Positions 52,733 through 64,000 of a stretch of DNA of 64,000 nt are shown in pieces. Below the pieces are notes generated by a model. The model ran no database searches and was not told the DNA's origin. It saw nothing but the letters and a program-made list of their open reading frames with translations. The stretch is from Micropterix aruncella (lineage: Eukaryota; Arthropoda; Insecta; Lepidoptera; Micropterigidae), in assembly GCA_944548615.1 (NCBI GenBank), contig OX155961.1:22090773-22154772 (forward strand), given 5' to 3'. The translations under genes were made by a program, and so were the position numbers. Each line of letters begins with the position of its first letter. The first letter of the stretch is position 1.

Positions 52733-53563
52733 TCTAATCCTTCGTGTTAAAACGGTTATTATTTGCGCGTAGGGCCTAGGCCATGGGCTTCACGGCCGCG
52801 ACGGCAAATGTTGTCGCCGGTTTTGGGTAGCCTTACGTGTATTGTATTACGAGACAAGGAACTTGTCGTTGTTCGGCTTCTGCTTCGGCTTCGGCGGTCC
52901 GTCGCCCAATTAAAGGCAATCACCGGACAATTGGACGCCGTCGCCACAAAGTCATATCAATCAAAGTATTTACCGTTCCAATTTTTAAGCGGACCGACCT
53001 GATCGACCAAACGTTTCGCTCTGCACTCGTGTTTTTGTTGCAGTGCCGAATTATTTAGCCCTTAGAAGGCCAGCTATGGGAATGCAACTCACGACGGCAT
53101 GTTTTCAACTATCGAAGATTTGTTTTAAATATGGGATGTTAGAGCACGCATACTAATATGCAACGGTGGCTTATTCAATGAGGGCGACTTTTGCTGCATA
53201 TAATTTCATAATTGCATAAATACGGAGATCGGCTGCCCACAAATTGTCACAAAAGATAAACCACCGACCGGTGGTATTAGCTTTCCAGCAGTTAATAGGC
53301 TAAGTAGGCGCCGGCCTGAGAAAAATATTTGATTGATTCTTAAATTACCAATACAATACAATACAATACAATCAACTACTCAAGTAGATAGGCATTCCTA
53401 CACTTGGATGCGTGACAAAATTAAATGCTAGAAATTTAATTGATAAAAACATAACTATCGTGATAGTTGTCATGGCTGTAATATTATATTCAATATTTAT
53501 TTTTTGTTTATTTATTTATTTATAGTATTACACAAGTTCGTTTGTACAGTTTACCATATCATG
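52733..53563. other. Unassigned stretch
   Basis: GC-rich to 53000, with plus-strand open frames but no domain. The palindrome CCACCGACCGGTGG lies at about 53262. (AATAC)n at 53351-53372 and an AT-rich (TTTA)n at 53506-53523 look like LINE tails. Confidence 0.35.
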
Positions 53564-53564
53564 T

Positions 53565-54271
<707 letters not shown>

Positions 54272-54286
54272 ACACCCTTAAAATAT

Positions 54287-54473
<187 letters not shown>

Positions 54474-54479
54474 TGAGAC

Positions 54480-54937
54480 GTTAGCAAAAAACTGATTCTT
54501 GAGGAGATAGAGATACCTACATACAAATAATCAAAATATACTAATGTAATTTAAGAGTCAGGGAGAATAATATATTAAAATAGAAATGCAAATTCTATGT
54601 AGAATAATCGAAAAATATATATTTTATTGTCAATCCAGCAATATGCCTTCGTATTTAAAAAAAATAATTAATAAATGTATAATAAATTATATGAAAATTA
54701 GAATTTCAGCTATCATAATACCATTATGTTTAAAACTTTACGCATTTTATTAATCATCAACATGAAAAATAAACTCAGAATTTTCAAACTCCCTTATACC
54801 ATAAATTGGGTTTCTTACCAAATTATGTATAATTATCTTTTTAAATTACCATTTTGTTATTATTGTTTTATACAGAATAACAATGTTTCAATCGTAATTT
54901 TGTTGAATTACAAGGAATGTTGTTGAAACTCCATCAC
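54480..54937. other. AT-rich stretch without recognisable gene
   Basis: No coding signal; short hydrophobic open frames reflect base composition. Confidence 0.4.
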
Positions 54938-55275
54938 TCGATTATATGTATCAACATTTTCCTCACGGTTAATATGGAAATAACAGTATAATGTAGTTTC
55001 CAGATGATTCATGTGTTCGACTATAACCGTACGTATGTATACTACTACATGATGTCATGTTAAAAACGAGATCCCAAGGTCGCGACGTCATGGAATGGTG
55101 GCCCAACAATATATTTTAACATTACGACTTGGTAACTACCGTGACGCTAACACCGTTACGCGTCATGTTTATTCATACGTATGGACCACAGTATAGCATA
55201 GAATAGAATATAATCAGAGTTATATACTTAATCCTTGTTGAAACATGCGTATTTCCGTGTATTACTTTATTCCGC
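54938..55275 (+). repeat. Unclassified repeat Z, copy 2
   Basis: Longer counterpart of 38256-38520, with additional blocks at 54960-55005 and 55090-55112 that copy 1 lacks. A tandem TGCGTATTTCCGTGTATTA is seen at its end (55246 and 55267). Confidence 0.7.
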
Positions 55276-55394
55276 GTATTTCCGTGTATTATTTTCTCAG
55301 TTGTATTATTTTCTATATGCCTTTCAGGGGCCACACGACAAAGGATAATTATAACCATTTTCTCTAAAATTGGTTTTTAATAGATAATTTTTAA

Positions 55395-56030
55395 AAATCA
55401 GCTGTCACGCCAAGACTTTTCCGGCAATTAGCCAAAGACGTCATGTAATTTAATTTAAAGATCGAATTGCAAGCGCGCGGTGCCGTAAAATTCGCGGTCA
55501 AACATTCGAATTTCGTACGAGCGACACAACGCAACGAAGAGTAAAATTTTAGACGTACGTCGTGCGATATCAAACACGCGATGCCGCAAATTTAAATATT
55601 TGATTCCCCCATACATTTGAATGGCGGTATTTAAATATTATTTGTGTCGCTTGTATATGAGATATTCCAACCAAAATTTCACGTGATTTCGGCCCAACAA
55701 AGCATCCATCTATGTATCGATTCGAAGTCCAGTATTTCGAGATTCAAGTATGACTAGAGCGCCCAGTGGACCGATTTCAACCACAATCTTTTCAACTCTT
55801 GCCATGACCAAATAATGCCTGCATGCCAAATTTCAGCTCAATCGGATAAAGCGCTTGGGCGCTATCGTGTAGGAATACACACACACAGCCAGACTTGTCT
55901 GGAAATGGCCTTAATGGTCTCAGGAGGGGGGAGGTCAAAATGTATATAATCTGTCTTGACAAAAAAAAGCGCATTCACAATACTCTACTTTTTGGTTGAT
56001 TGGTAGGCCGATAAAGTAAAACATTGAATT
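55395..56030 (+). repeat. Repeat family X, copy X6 (most complete)
   Basis: From ACGCCAAGACTTTTCCGGC through the CpG-rich 5' part, AAATATTTGATTCCCCCATA, CCAAAATTTCAC, GTGGACCGATTTCAACCACA, CATGCCAAATTTCAGCTCAA, CTTGGGCGCTATCGTGTAGG, a CA-rich tract, CTGGAAATGGCCTTAATGG, and TTGGTAGGCCGATAAAGTAA. About 635 bp and non-coding. It serves as the reference for X1-X8. Confidence 0.75.
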
Positions 56031-56765
56031 TAAATTTTAAGGAGAAAATGTTTAATAAACTTTTTGTTCCGACTAATAGTATAATTGTTATAAATTATTG
56101 ATAGCTGGCCGCTGTCAGCCTATGCGATCGTTTTAGTATTTTGTTTATATGCGCGTCTTTGCTACGCGACATAAGCGTTATTACTTTGCCGGTTCGATCA
56201 TGTTTTGTTTATATACACGTCTATTCTACACTATATCGTCGTCAGAATGTTTGACAGCCCAAAGGGGGCCCTGAAAAGTGGAAAGGGGGCCCCTGAGATT
56301 TCGAAGGCCTAAGGGTTCCTACATGGGTTAATCCGGCACTGGTTTGTTGCCTTTGTTGCCTTCGCCATTAAATCATTTGCGAGATTTTTTGTCCACGCCC
56401 GTCTTGAATCGCTTAGCTGGACGAATTAAAAACGCGGATGACAATGCGAAAGCAGCACAGATCATAATTTAGCATAATTGAAGAGTCTATTTGGGACATT
56501 GAACAAACAATGGAAGTTTTAAATTAAAGATTCGTCAGTGGAACTGTATTTTTTCGCCTTTAGACCTCCTCAAGGACGGCTCTTAAGGAAGCGAACAGCT
56601 AGATATATTTTATTTTTCTGGTAGCCCTGTGTATATGAATGCTTGGACCCTGCCGGAATACTCATAAAATAAGATTGAAGTTGCTCCCGATACGTATACT
56701 TATACATATCATTTTATGAGAGGTAGAAAATGTCGTCTCAAACTGCTGCTCCTGCTTATATCACT
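56031..56765. other. Stretch without recognisable gene
   Basis: Contains GTTTTGTTTATATNCNCGTCT twice (56147 and 56201). No supported coding region. Confidence 0.35.
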
Positions 56766-57020
56766 TAGGGGTGTCAATTACAATGAGCGAATCCGTCACC
56801 TCAGGAAGTTTTAACGATATTTATCGTTCTATCTTCCGTGAGGTTAGCGTAGAAGACTTAGAGACGAATACAAACCTACCGTTCAGCTAAGCCAACATGC
56901 CCGTCCGAGGAAATCGACTTCTGTCCAAGTCTTCTGCGCTCACTCCAGGGAGATAGAACGACTACTCGTTAAAACTTCCTGAGGTGACGGGCTCGCCCGT
57001 TGTCGTTGACAACCCTAGTT
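56766..57020. repeat. Repeat family Y, two end fragments in opposite orientation
   Basis: A reverse Y end at 56766-56920 (GTCACCTCAGGAAGTTTTAA) faces a forward Y end at 56930-57012 (CTTCCTGAGGTGACGGGCTC). Only the terminal 90-150 bp of each remain. Confidence 0.75.
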
Positions 57021-57119
57021 GATGTCAGCTACTATTGAAACGACCGAGTTTAGAGTCGGGCAACGAAAGCTATGGTTCGCTATAAATTCAAACTGAATTA
57101 CCGCTGACAACATCAACTA

Positions 57120-57545
57120 AAGCTGTCAACTACAACGGGCGAACCCGTCACCTCAGGAAGTTTTAACGAAATTTATCGTTCTGTCTCCCGTGAGGTGAGC
57201 GCAGAAGACTTAGGACAAAACTGTCCACCGTCAAGCTCCGCTACCTGCCCGTTAGAGGCCAACGCCTTACGGTGAGGCACCGGGAAAGGTACCCAGCGGG
57301 CAGCCTCGGCCCCTGACGACCAGTTTTGGAAGGATATCTCCGTCTGGAATTAACCATCAGGATACCTCCAAACCTCCCGATTGGTTACGAAATCGAAGTC
57401 GCTTGCGCGACCTCATACCTGCCGCATATTCACCGGTGATTCAGTTTGAATCTATCGCGCGCAATTGGCATCTTTTGCTCTGAATTCAGGATCAGGTAGC
57501 CAATTGGTCATTTCAAGAGTGGTTGACGACAGGTCAACATTCACA
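57120..57545 (-). repeat. Repeat family Y, copy Y7 (reverse, truncated)
   Basis: GTCAACTACAACGGGCGAAC through CCGTGAGGTGAGCGCAGAAG, CCAACGCCTTACGG and a diverged middle part, ending before the GGGAGCTAA start. It stops at a (TTACA)n tract. Confidence 0.75.
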
Positions 57546-57660
57546 CCCGCTGCTTACATTACATTACATTACATTTACCTCGTGTCCAATTGGCGGCTAA
57601 AAACCGCTCTTGGACGTGTCAAAATATTTGTGTTTTAAGTAGTAAGTATCATTACTACTT
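57546..57660 (-). repeat. (TGTAA)n-tailed LINE 3' end, reverse
   Basis: (TTACA)n at 57555-57577 followed by CTCGTGTCCAATTGGCGGCT and a CGGTTTTTAGCCG-type hairpin. On the minus strand this reads as a LINE 3' UTR ending in a TGTAA tail. Confidence 0.4.
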
Positions 57661-58373
57661 TAATCTTTACTTAACATACATATATTAATTAAAATATATA
57701 TATAGTATCTAAGAAACTTTGGAACCTACTAAAAGTTATTCGTCGTAGAATAGTATTACAAAACAAATTAAGAGCCCTATCACATATTTTTTCCAGAAAG
57801 GCAAGAAAAGTGGATTTTTGGCGTTCTAATTCCAAGAAATGAAGAGATTTCTACAAACTTTAATTACTGAATTACCTGGACCATTTCTTGATGTTGACCA
57901 TAGCGGCCTTTAATTTTAGATATAACGAATATTATTTACTTATTCAGCCCATTTTCCGAAAGTCTTTATTCGTAAAACGCTCGGAAGGCAAACTTTGAGC
58001 TCCTTAATACAGTAATATCACTACAACGAAAACCGTATACTATTTTTTTTTATGTCCGTCATGTATTCTTGATGTACACTACGGCTTTATTTTTTCGTTT
58101 TTTGACCACATATCCAAGGTATACATTACTTACAATTACACAAAATTAAAAAAAAATCTTCCTGTATCATTCTAATTTTCTCAGAAATAAAATAAGATTC
58201 TTATATAATACTTATACTATATTAAAGTTCACTCTTTTAGCAATACGACATAATATAAATTATTGTCATTAGAAAGGAGAAAACACTGCAAAAAACAATT
58301 AGAAATTGTGTATATATTTGCTTGCGCAAGAGAAGAGCGCTCAGTGCCGCGGTTTTCTCCCAGGGTTGAATAG

Positions 58374-58404
<31 letters not shown>

Positions 58405-59699
58405 TCCTATCTTTTATAGTTACATCAAAAAAAAAAGCGTTCATTTTTTCAACTCATTTTAAAAGAATACCTACGCTATTTTGTAATACGGCTCTTAAAG
58501 GCTTATTTAATAAAATAGTCAATAATTCTAATGGCTATCTACTAAACACACACTAATTAAAATAGTCAGTTAAAAAGTTGAATAATCAAAGCAGAAGCCT
58601 AACAATTGAAATAGTCAATAAATCGAATATATACGTACTAAAAACTGTACATAGTAACATCCAAAGTAGTAAGTAAATTGTTAAATCTTACATTTAAATA
58701 CTAAAAGTACATATATAATTATCATTCAAATTGGTGCAATATTTGCAAAGTCATAACCCTCGAATTCGGTCAGATTATAGAAAGGGTGGCCTATCAGCAT
58801 CTCCTTAATGTTTTTTTAAATTAGGATTTTTTTAAAATTAGGAAAGGCCTAAGCCAAAAATGATTGTAGGTGTTTTTCGACTTCGTTTTTTTTGTGTAGA
58901 CTGATTTCCTGTAATTAAAATTATCTTAATTTCCTAAAACAATAAAAAAAATGTAAATCCGAAAAAAATGTTTTGGTAATTTAAAAAGACGAATCATTTC
59001 CTAAATTTAAGGCATTCTGTAGAAGAAGAATGTGTATATTCACCGGAAGTGTTTCGACATTGCCGTGGCCTTCCCCGTTTGCAGGTTCCCTGAGATAACA
59101 ACCCATACAATTATTTACTAACAAATGGACGATTGAATACAAGATCGGTTTCAGCGCGAATAATGACAGGCTCCAAGGTTGCGTTAGGACGCTGGGCAAA
59201 CAAGACGGGTGGTGGGGCTTAAAGATGACTTCAGTGTTGATTTTGTGTTGTGTTGTCGAGTATATTATTATTATCAGTGCGTGTAAACAGCCGCTTTGCT
59301 CCTTCCCCCATAAATCAACCGCGAGAATCGAGATAAAGACGCATTTGTGCCAACATTTCGTTGATGTTCACTTATTCGCTATTCGCCATTGCACTTCACT
59401 TCACTACTGGGTAAATAGTGGTGATTAATCGATCCATTGCACCGAATGCAGGTGATGCATCAACTAAACAATAACCGTTTTAAACAACAATAGTTTTTTT
59501 AAATAATATTGCACACCGATGTGTACAGCAATTGTGAGCATGTTTACTTTCTGAAAATGTAAAAATCGTACAATCGAATGTTTCTTCGATTCAAAAGATA
59601 TCATAATTTATTTCGACAATACCACTTCAAACAAACCGCGCAGATTGAAATCTGACTGTTTGTAAACCATCGTTGATCGTTTTTTCGTGATGAAGACGG
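57661..59699. other. 2 kb AT-rich stretch without recognisable gene
   Basis: Contains a (TTTA)n tract at 58374-58404. Minus-strand 58981-59199 and plus-strand 59225-59428 open frames show no known domain, and no promoter or splice context supports them. Confidence 0.35.
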
Positions 59700-60000
59700 A
59701 TGTATCCATTTTGCCCCCCTGAGAAGATTAGGGCCATTTCCAGAGTGAAGTATATCTGTGCGTCTGTGTATCTGTGTGTGTGTGTGTGTGCCTGTGTGGG
59801 TGTGTGTGAGAGTGTGTATTTTCCTCCACTATAGCACCCAAACGCTTCATTCGATTGAGCTGAAATTTGGCATGCAGGGATCGTTTGCTCATGGCAAGAG
59901 TTGAAAAAATGTGGTTAAAAACGGGCAACCAGGGGGCGTATTATTCATATATCATCCTTGAAATCCACTTAAAGACCTGAAATTCGGTGTTCAGATGTTT
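59700..60000 (-). repeat. Repeat family X, copy X7
   Basis: Reverse copy with GGGCCATTTCCAGAGTGAAG, a (TG)n tract at 59765-59818, CCTCCACTATAGCACCCAAA, GATTGAGCTGAAATTTGGCA and CACTTAAAGACCTGAAATTC. Confidence 0.72.
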
Positions 60001-60029
60001 TGTTAGGCCAAACGCACTTGTAATATTTG

Positions 60030-60490
60030 ATTATGATGTTTGGCGGAATTTTAATATTATTAATGCGGCTTGTATATGACATCATTCATTATACAGTGTA
60101 TTTAATCCATGATGACATGTTACAACCTAAATTTCACAATGTGATTTCAGCCCAACAAGGCCTCTGTGTATCAAATTTCAAGTCTAAGTCCAATATTTCG
60201 AGGATTATATATGTCTCGTGCGCCCTCTGGTGGACTGATTTTAATTACAATCTTTTTAACTCTTGCCATGATCAAATGATTCCTGAATGCCAAATTTCAG
60301 GTCATTCGGATTAAGCGTTTGGGAATACACACTGACACACAGACATACTTCAGTCTGGAAATGGTCTCAATTGTCTTCGGGGGAGGGAGGGGGGGGGGGG
60401 TCAAAGTGTATATATCCGTCTTAATCTCGAAAAAAATATTTAGCGCTGTCACAATACTTTACGTCTTTTTCGGTTGGTAGGCCGGTAAAG
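60030..60490 (+). repeat. Repeat family X, copy X8
   Basis: Forward copy directly after X7, so the two form an inverted pair with about 30 bp between. It includes GATTTCAGCCCAACAAGGCC, GCGCCCTCTGGTGGACTGAT, GACATACTTCAGTCTGGAAA, a G run at 60387 and TTGGTAGGCCGGTAAAGTAA. Confidence 0.75.
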
Positions 60491-60889
60491 TAAATGTCAA
60501 AATGGATTATTTCCAATGGATTATTGGCGCCTTTCCCCTCCAGCATTAAATATTATTGATTTTAAAAAACTCACAAAACAAATATACAGTGTGGGTTCTT
60601 TTGTGAATTTAATTTACAGTGTTCATTACCTATCTGCTAATAACTTTTTCTTATGTGTGACATTCATTTAGAATACATACAACCAGTATAGTCAACGCAC
60701 AAACCAGACTACACACACCTTCAATTGTTAGGTCCCGGCAAATTTTTACTATCTAATATTGCTAGATAGATAGATAGATTATTTATTCGAAGTAGACTTA
60801 CAGTACTTTACGAATGTCTTATGTTTCTAGACATTTATGCCTTACTTGTAGGTTTTACCACTGATTACTACACTATATAATCAATGGCT
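60491..60889. other. Unassigned stretch
   Basis: (GATA)n-like TAGATAGATAGATAG at 60760-60777 marks the 3' tail of the minus-strand LINE to the right. The remainder is unassigned. Confidence 0.4.
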
Positions 60890-61268
60890 TTACGTAATAG
60901 TAATAATAATAATAATAATAACACTTTGCAAATGGTTTTCATAGCTATGTTACACAACAACGATTTGACCAGACCAATACATCGCTTTAAAAATCTTCAA
61001 TTTTATAATAGCCTTTAGAGCACAAAGTATCTTTAACAATTTTTCTAAATTTAGTTTCTGGTAAAAGGGTTAGTTCCTCAGGCAAAGTGTTATAAAAGCG
61101 AACACCGTCTCCAATGAAAGATTTACTCACTTTTGCTATCCTAGAGCCCGTAATGGCTAGTTTATTTTTGAACCTGATGTTCCTATTGTGAATGTCACCT
61201 AACCAATACAGATTTACACGTTGAGTTCTCCTTTCCGCGAAAGAATCTATTACATCAACTAAAAATTA
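60890..61268 (-). pseudogene. LINE ORF2 C-terminus, minus strand
   Basis: Reading leftwards from 61260: LVDVIDSFAERRTQRVNLYW, then LAITGSRIAKVSKSFIGDGV, then RFYNTLPEELTLLPETKFR, then VKDTLCSKGYYKIEDFL. FIGDGVxFYNxLPEE is the C-terminal signature of CR1/Jockey-type LINE ORF2. The readable part is about 90 codons with no stop before the end near 60985. Then comes a 3' UTR with (TAA)n at 60900-60920. Confidence 0.78.
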
Positions 61269-61352
61269 AAGTGACTCTTTCGAAAGAGTAGTTGTAAAAA
61301 ACCAAAGCGAATTACTCGCACACCTAATCAGCCATATAAATACCGACAATCG

Positions 61353-61553
61353 CTAGACGTTCTGCAGTTTGGGTTTATTTGACTCCATTCGTGTAGCCCC
61401 CTCCACTTCTGTCTGTGGGGACAATTTTTTCTGGACCCGACGAAAATTCACCTGATACGCGGTGCACACGCGTTTAAAAATCAACTTGGGATGCGTTCCA
61501 AAATCAAATGAACAATCGGCATAACGGTTCTGGCCACCCTTTACAAAGCGCAA
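61353..61553 (-). other. Unidentified open frame between two LINE remnants
   Basis: 66 codons, containing GGQNRYADCSFDFGTHPKLI and KLSPQTEVEGATRME. I do not recognise it. The flanking sequences are LINE C-termini, so it may belong to another element, though its codons look non-random. No start context or splice signals support a host gene. Confidence 0.25.
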
Positions 61554-61568
61554 GAGGCTTTACTGAGG

Positions 61569-61856
61569 GTGATCAATAAAAAACCCCAAACTTATTCTTC
61601 CGATGACCTTTTCCGAGAGTATAGAGTGTTGAGTGTGAGAAAAATGTTTGTGCTGGTAACTCTCACTAAATTCCAGAGTGAGTTAGGAGAACAGAAAAAA
61701 AGCCAGCAATCTCGTGTAACAAGAAGATCGAAACAAACAAATTTTGCAATACCACTCAGGAGATCCGCTTTTGGCCAATCCAGTTTCTCTTATCTTGCCC
61801 ACAAATTTTATAATTGCCTACCACCAAACATTAAAGACATTAAAATTTCATTTTAA
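61569..61856 (+). pseudogene. LINE ORF2 C-terminus, plus strand
   Basis: 95 codons: SSDDLFREYRVLSVRKMFVL, then TRRSKQTNFAIPLRRSAFGQ, then SFSYLAHKFYNCLPPNIKDI, ending at 61856. LFxExxxLxV, the TRxxxNFxIPxxRxxFGQxSFxY segment and YNxLPxxIK are the standard C-terminal features of a CR1/Jockey-type LINE. 3' UTR continues to about 62330 with CTTGGAACAGGCGGCAGCCT and ends AATAAATAATTTGAAATTTG. The reverse transcriptase is lost to 5' truncation at about 61560. Confidence 0.82.
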
Positions 61857-62406
61857 TTTAAAAATAGTTTGAGTGCCTACCTCTTAAATTGTACAAATGC
61901 AGATATTGAACACCTTATTAAATAATTGAATCTTTATAATTAAAACATAATAGTATATGTAGTAATATAAATTGATGATTTCTAAATGTACTTTTAGTAA
62001 AATTTTTGTGAATTTATTTTGTATATTATTAATACATATTAATAGTTAATAATACATATATAAATATATATAAATTTTTATCATGTTTTAAAATAAAATA
62101 ATATTGACAATTTTCATGACATTTTCTTACGAATTTTTATTGGGAATGTAAGATTTTCTGTTACATTAAGTATGATTTTGTTTATTTATATAAATATAAT
62201 ATTATAGATTTCTTAAGATAATTAAAATAAATTGTCTACCTTGGAACAGGCGGCAGCCTAGTAAGGTTAAGACTTTTGTATATTGAATGTACTCATAATT
62301 TGAACTCAATAAATAATTTGAAATTTGAAATCGATTGAACGACGCGCCCTGGATGTTAGCCGCTTTACTAAGACGAGTTTTTTTTACAAATTTGGTTCCC
62401 CCTTAA

Positions 62407-62653
62407 CCCCTCGAGGCCCGCGGTTTTATTTTAATGTGTGCCTTACCCCAGACGGCCCGTAAGAAATTCGCGAGTCTCAAAAAAAAGATGGCGTTTCAGA
62501 AAAAAAACGATTACTCCGAAACTGTCACACCGATCGTCTAAAAAAAGACCTGTTTTATGTTCCTATTCGGCCTCGCCTGGCCATTTCGGGCCGTCTGGGG
62601 TTCGACGGTAAATATCAATTCTGGACGTTTCGGGCCGTCTGGTACTCGAGGGT
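62407..62653. mobile_element. piggyBac-type MITE
   Basis: Flanked by TTAA on both sides (62403-62406 and 62654-62657). The ends CCCCTCGAGGCCC and, in reverse, ACCCTCGAGTACC form a short imperfect inverted repeat. Inside, TTTCGGGCCGTCTGG is repeated at 62584 and 62627 and GACGGCCCGTAAG occurs inversely near 62452, as subterminal repeats. At 247 bp it cannot encode a transposase. A TTAA target duplication is characteristic of piggyBac. Confidence 0.6.
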
Positions 62654-62929
62654 TTAAATTGCCGTCCGGGGCAGGTACCGGGCGCCTCCCTCTTAGATCC
62701 GGAGCTGTGTATGTAGTAGAAACAGAAAATAAATATTATATATAGACTGAATTGATAAACTGGAAAACCGTAAATATCATAAAATCTCATCATTCATCGC
62801 CTTCCTGTAAAAGTTCAAACGCTGTTTATTGTAATTTATAATACCACTTCGAGTTTATATATAGAGCAAGATAACACCTGGCGTATCACTAACCTGGACA
62901 AATAATTACATTACAATACTTCCGTTCTA

Positions 62930-63355
62930 ATGCGAGAGGCCCAATTTTCAATAAAAATTTTGAGATTTTTGTACTTCAAGCAGTACGGATATTACCCATT
63001 TTTGTATCCGACTGCATTTATCACAGGCATGGTTGGCTATAATTCTCTCTGTCTCAGAAGAGAAATGCTGACCATGTCCTATGTTTTCAATCTAATTCGT
63101 GGTAAAACTAATAACCCTAGCTTACTAGCCAAGGTGGATCTTTTCATACCAAATAATTATCTTCGTGCTCGATCGCACCATCTTTTCGCGGAGCCGTTCT
63201 CGCGCTCTAACCTTACGAGGTGGAACTTGTTGGCGCGTGCTTTGCGGCGCTTAAATGAAATTCACTCGATGGCACTCACTTGTTTAAATTGCAAGCTATT
63301 AATTATTTATTCTTACATGATAGCTAGTATTATAAGTGTCATTCTATTTGTATAG
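62930..63355 (+). pseudogene. LINE ORF2 C-terminal domain
   Basis: 141 codons: RFLYFKQYGYYPFLYPTAFI, then GYNSLCLRREMLTMSYVFNL, then RGKTNNPSLLAKVDLFIPNN, then SRSNLTRWNLLARALRRLNE. This is the region after the thumb in Jockey-like LINEs (RFLRxLYxKxxGYYPxxYP...GYxSLxxRR...NGxxDxPxLLxxxxFxxP...RTN). The frame is open to its natural stop, while the reverse transcriptase is missing at the left. A 3' UTR extends to about 63700 and shares CCTAATGAGCTTGTTANTAC with 28.49 kb. Confidence 0.82.
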
Positions 63356-64000
63356 TTACGGTAATATCTTCATTAATTTTACTTCTCAATGCCTTGGTTT
63401 TGCTGTTATGTTGATTAGTAATAAGTGAATAAACAAAATAAATGAATAAAATAAAAATAGTATCTTACTGTTTTTTTAACAATTTTAAAAGTTTCGACAA
63501 TATTTTGATGAATGTGGTGCGCAATTCTCGTACGTTTGAGGTCTCTCGCGTCAACACGAACTACGGTAAAAACTATCTCTTACAGGCTGATATGTACATA
63601 CCCTAATGAGCTTGTTAGTACCTAAATTTGAATTACGTACACACTTCATATAACATATACATGTAAATACACTATGCAACAAACATACAAGCATTTAGAA
63701 TAAACAAATTTCGTCAATCTAACTCATTTACTGGGGTATCCTCTCCCACGCGTCCCCGCCCCCCCCCCCCTTCCGCCTTCCGACCTCCATGACCCTATGT
63801 TACTCACCGTTTATTCAGCTATCTCTATTTTAAAAAATACGTTGCTTCATTGGTCCTTTTCAACTTCCTAATTCGCATTTATAACATTTTCATGGCGATC
63901 GGTTTAACGGTATAATAGTAGATGTTCTGCATCTTGGCGAGTTACAACAAAGTGGATAGCGCGAAAACATTACCTGTCCTAAATACCTATGTATACCAAG
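63356..64000. other. LINE 3' UTR and unassigned end
   Basis: 3' UTR of the preceding LINE to about 63700, then a C run of 13 at about 63760 and unassigned sequence to the window edge. Confidence 0.4.

Noticed and set aside
59225..59428. 67-codon plus-strand frame with a hydrophobic start, as a secreted peptide
   Set aside because: No promoter, no splice signals and no homologous motif; hydrophobic N-termini are common in AT-rich random frames.

Overview
This 64 kb window is eukaryotic, AT-rich, intron-scale DNA that consists almost entirely of transposable elements and their debris. The element set points to an arthropod, most likely a moth or butterfly (inference): an R1-clade LINE, a Ty3/gypsy element primed by tRNA-Lys, small Helitrons starting TC and ending CTAG, a PIF/Harbinger deletion derivative, tRNA-derived SINE sequence, and many short LINE 3' ends with simple-sequence tails. 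No complete host gene is visible. The only host-like signal is a TATA promoter with a non-coding first exon and a splice donor at 46.54-46.82 kb on the plus strand.

Layout. 0-7 kb: LINE tails, a nested minisatellite, LINE reverse-transcriptase scraps and copies of an interspersed repeat here called X. 7.7-12.3 kb: a GC-rich repeat (family Y) interrupted by a 2.5 kb 5'-truncated R1-clade element with an 11-bp target duplication, followed by the decayed C-terminus of a LINE carrying a restriction-like endonuclease. 12.3-16.3 kb: a Helitron-like fragment, a small repeat of family MITE-A and two copies of a hairpin-bearing repeat (family P). 16.3-17.4 kb: a tandem Y pair. 17.4-27.8 kb: a nest of insertions, in which a MITE-A copy holds a SINE and a small Helitron, and the Helitron holds an 8.75 kb Ty3/gypsy element with 1079-bp LTRs. 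Its pol carries a frameshift and a poly(A) insertion, and its gag carries frameshifts. 28-34 kb: five full or partial P copies. 35.7-37.3 kb: a LINE reverse-transcriptase pseudogene split by a 710-bp Harbinger derivative. 37.8-42.3 kb: a perfect 85-bp-arm palindrome, another P copy, and a second MITE-A copy holding a Helitron with a triplicated 5' end. 44.2-46.5 kb: a LINE C-terminus and two Y copies, the second with a 9-bp target duplication just upstream of the promoter. 47-51 kb: sparse sequence, possibly the first intron of that gene. 51.7-57.6 kb: Y copies, one between 200-bp direct repeats, a fold-back element bounded by (TA)n tracts, and further repeats. 57.6-64 kb: X copies, three LINE C-termini and a piggyBac-type MITE.

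Almost nothing here works together as a pathway. The value of the window is its insertion history, which can be read from target duplications and from paralogous empty sites inside the window: R1 into Y, Helitron into MITE-A (twice), gypsy into Helitron, retroposon into pol, and Harbinger into LINE. Families X, Y, P and MITE-A are named for this report only. I could not compare them with any repeat library.
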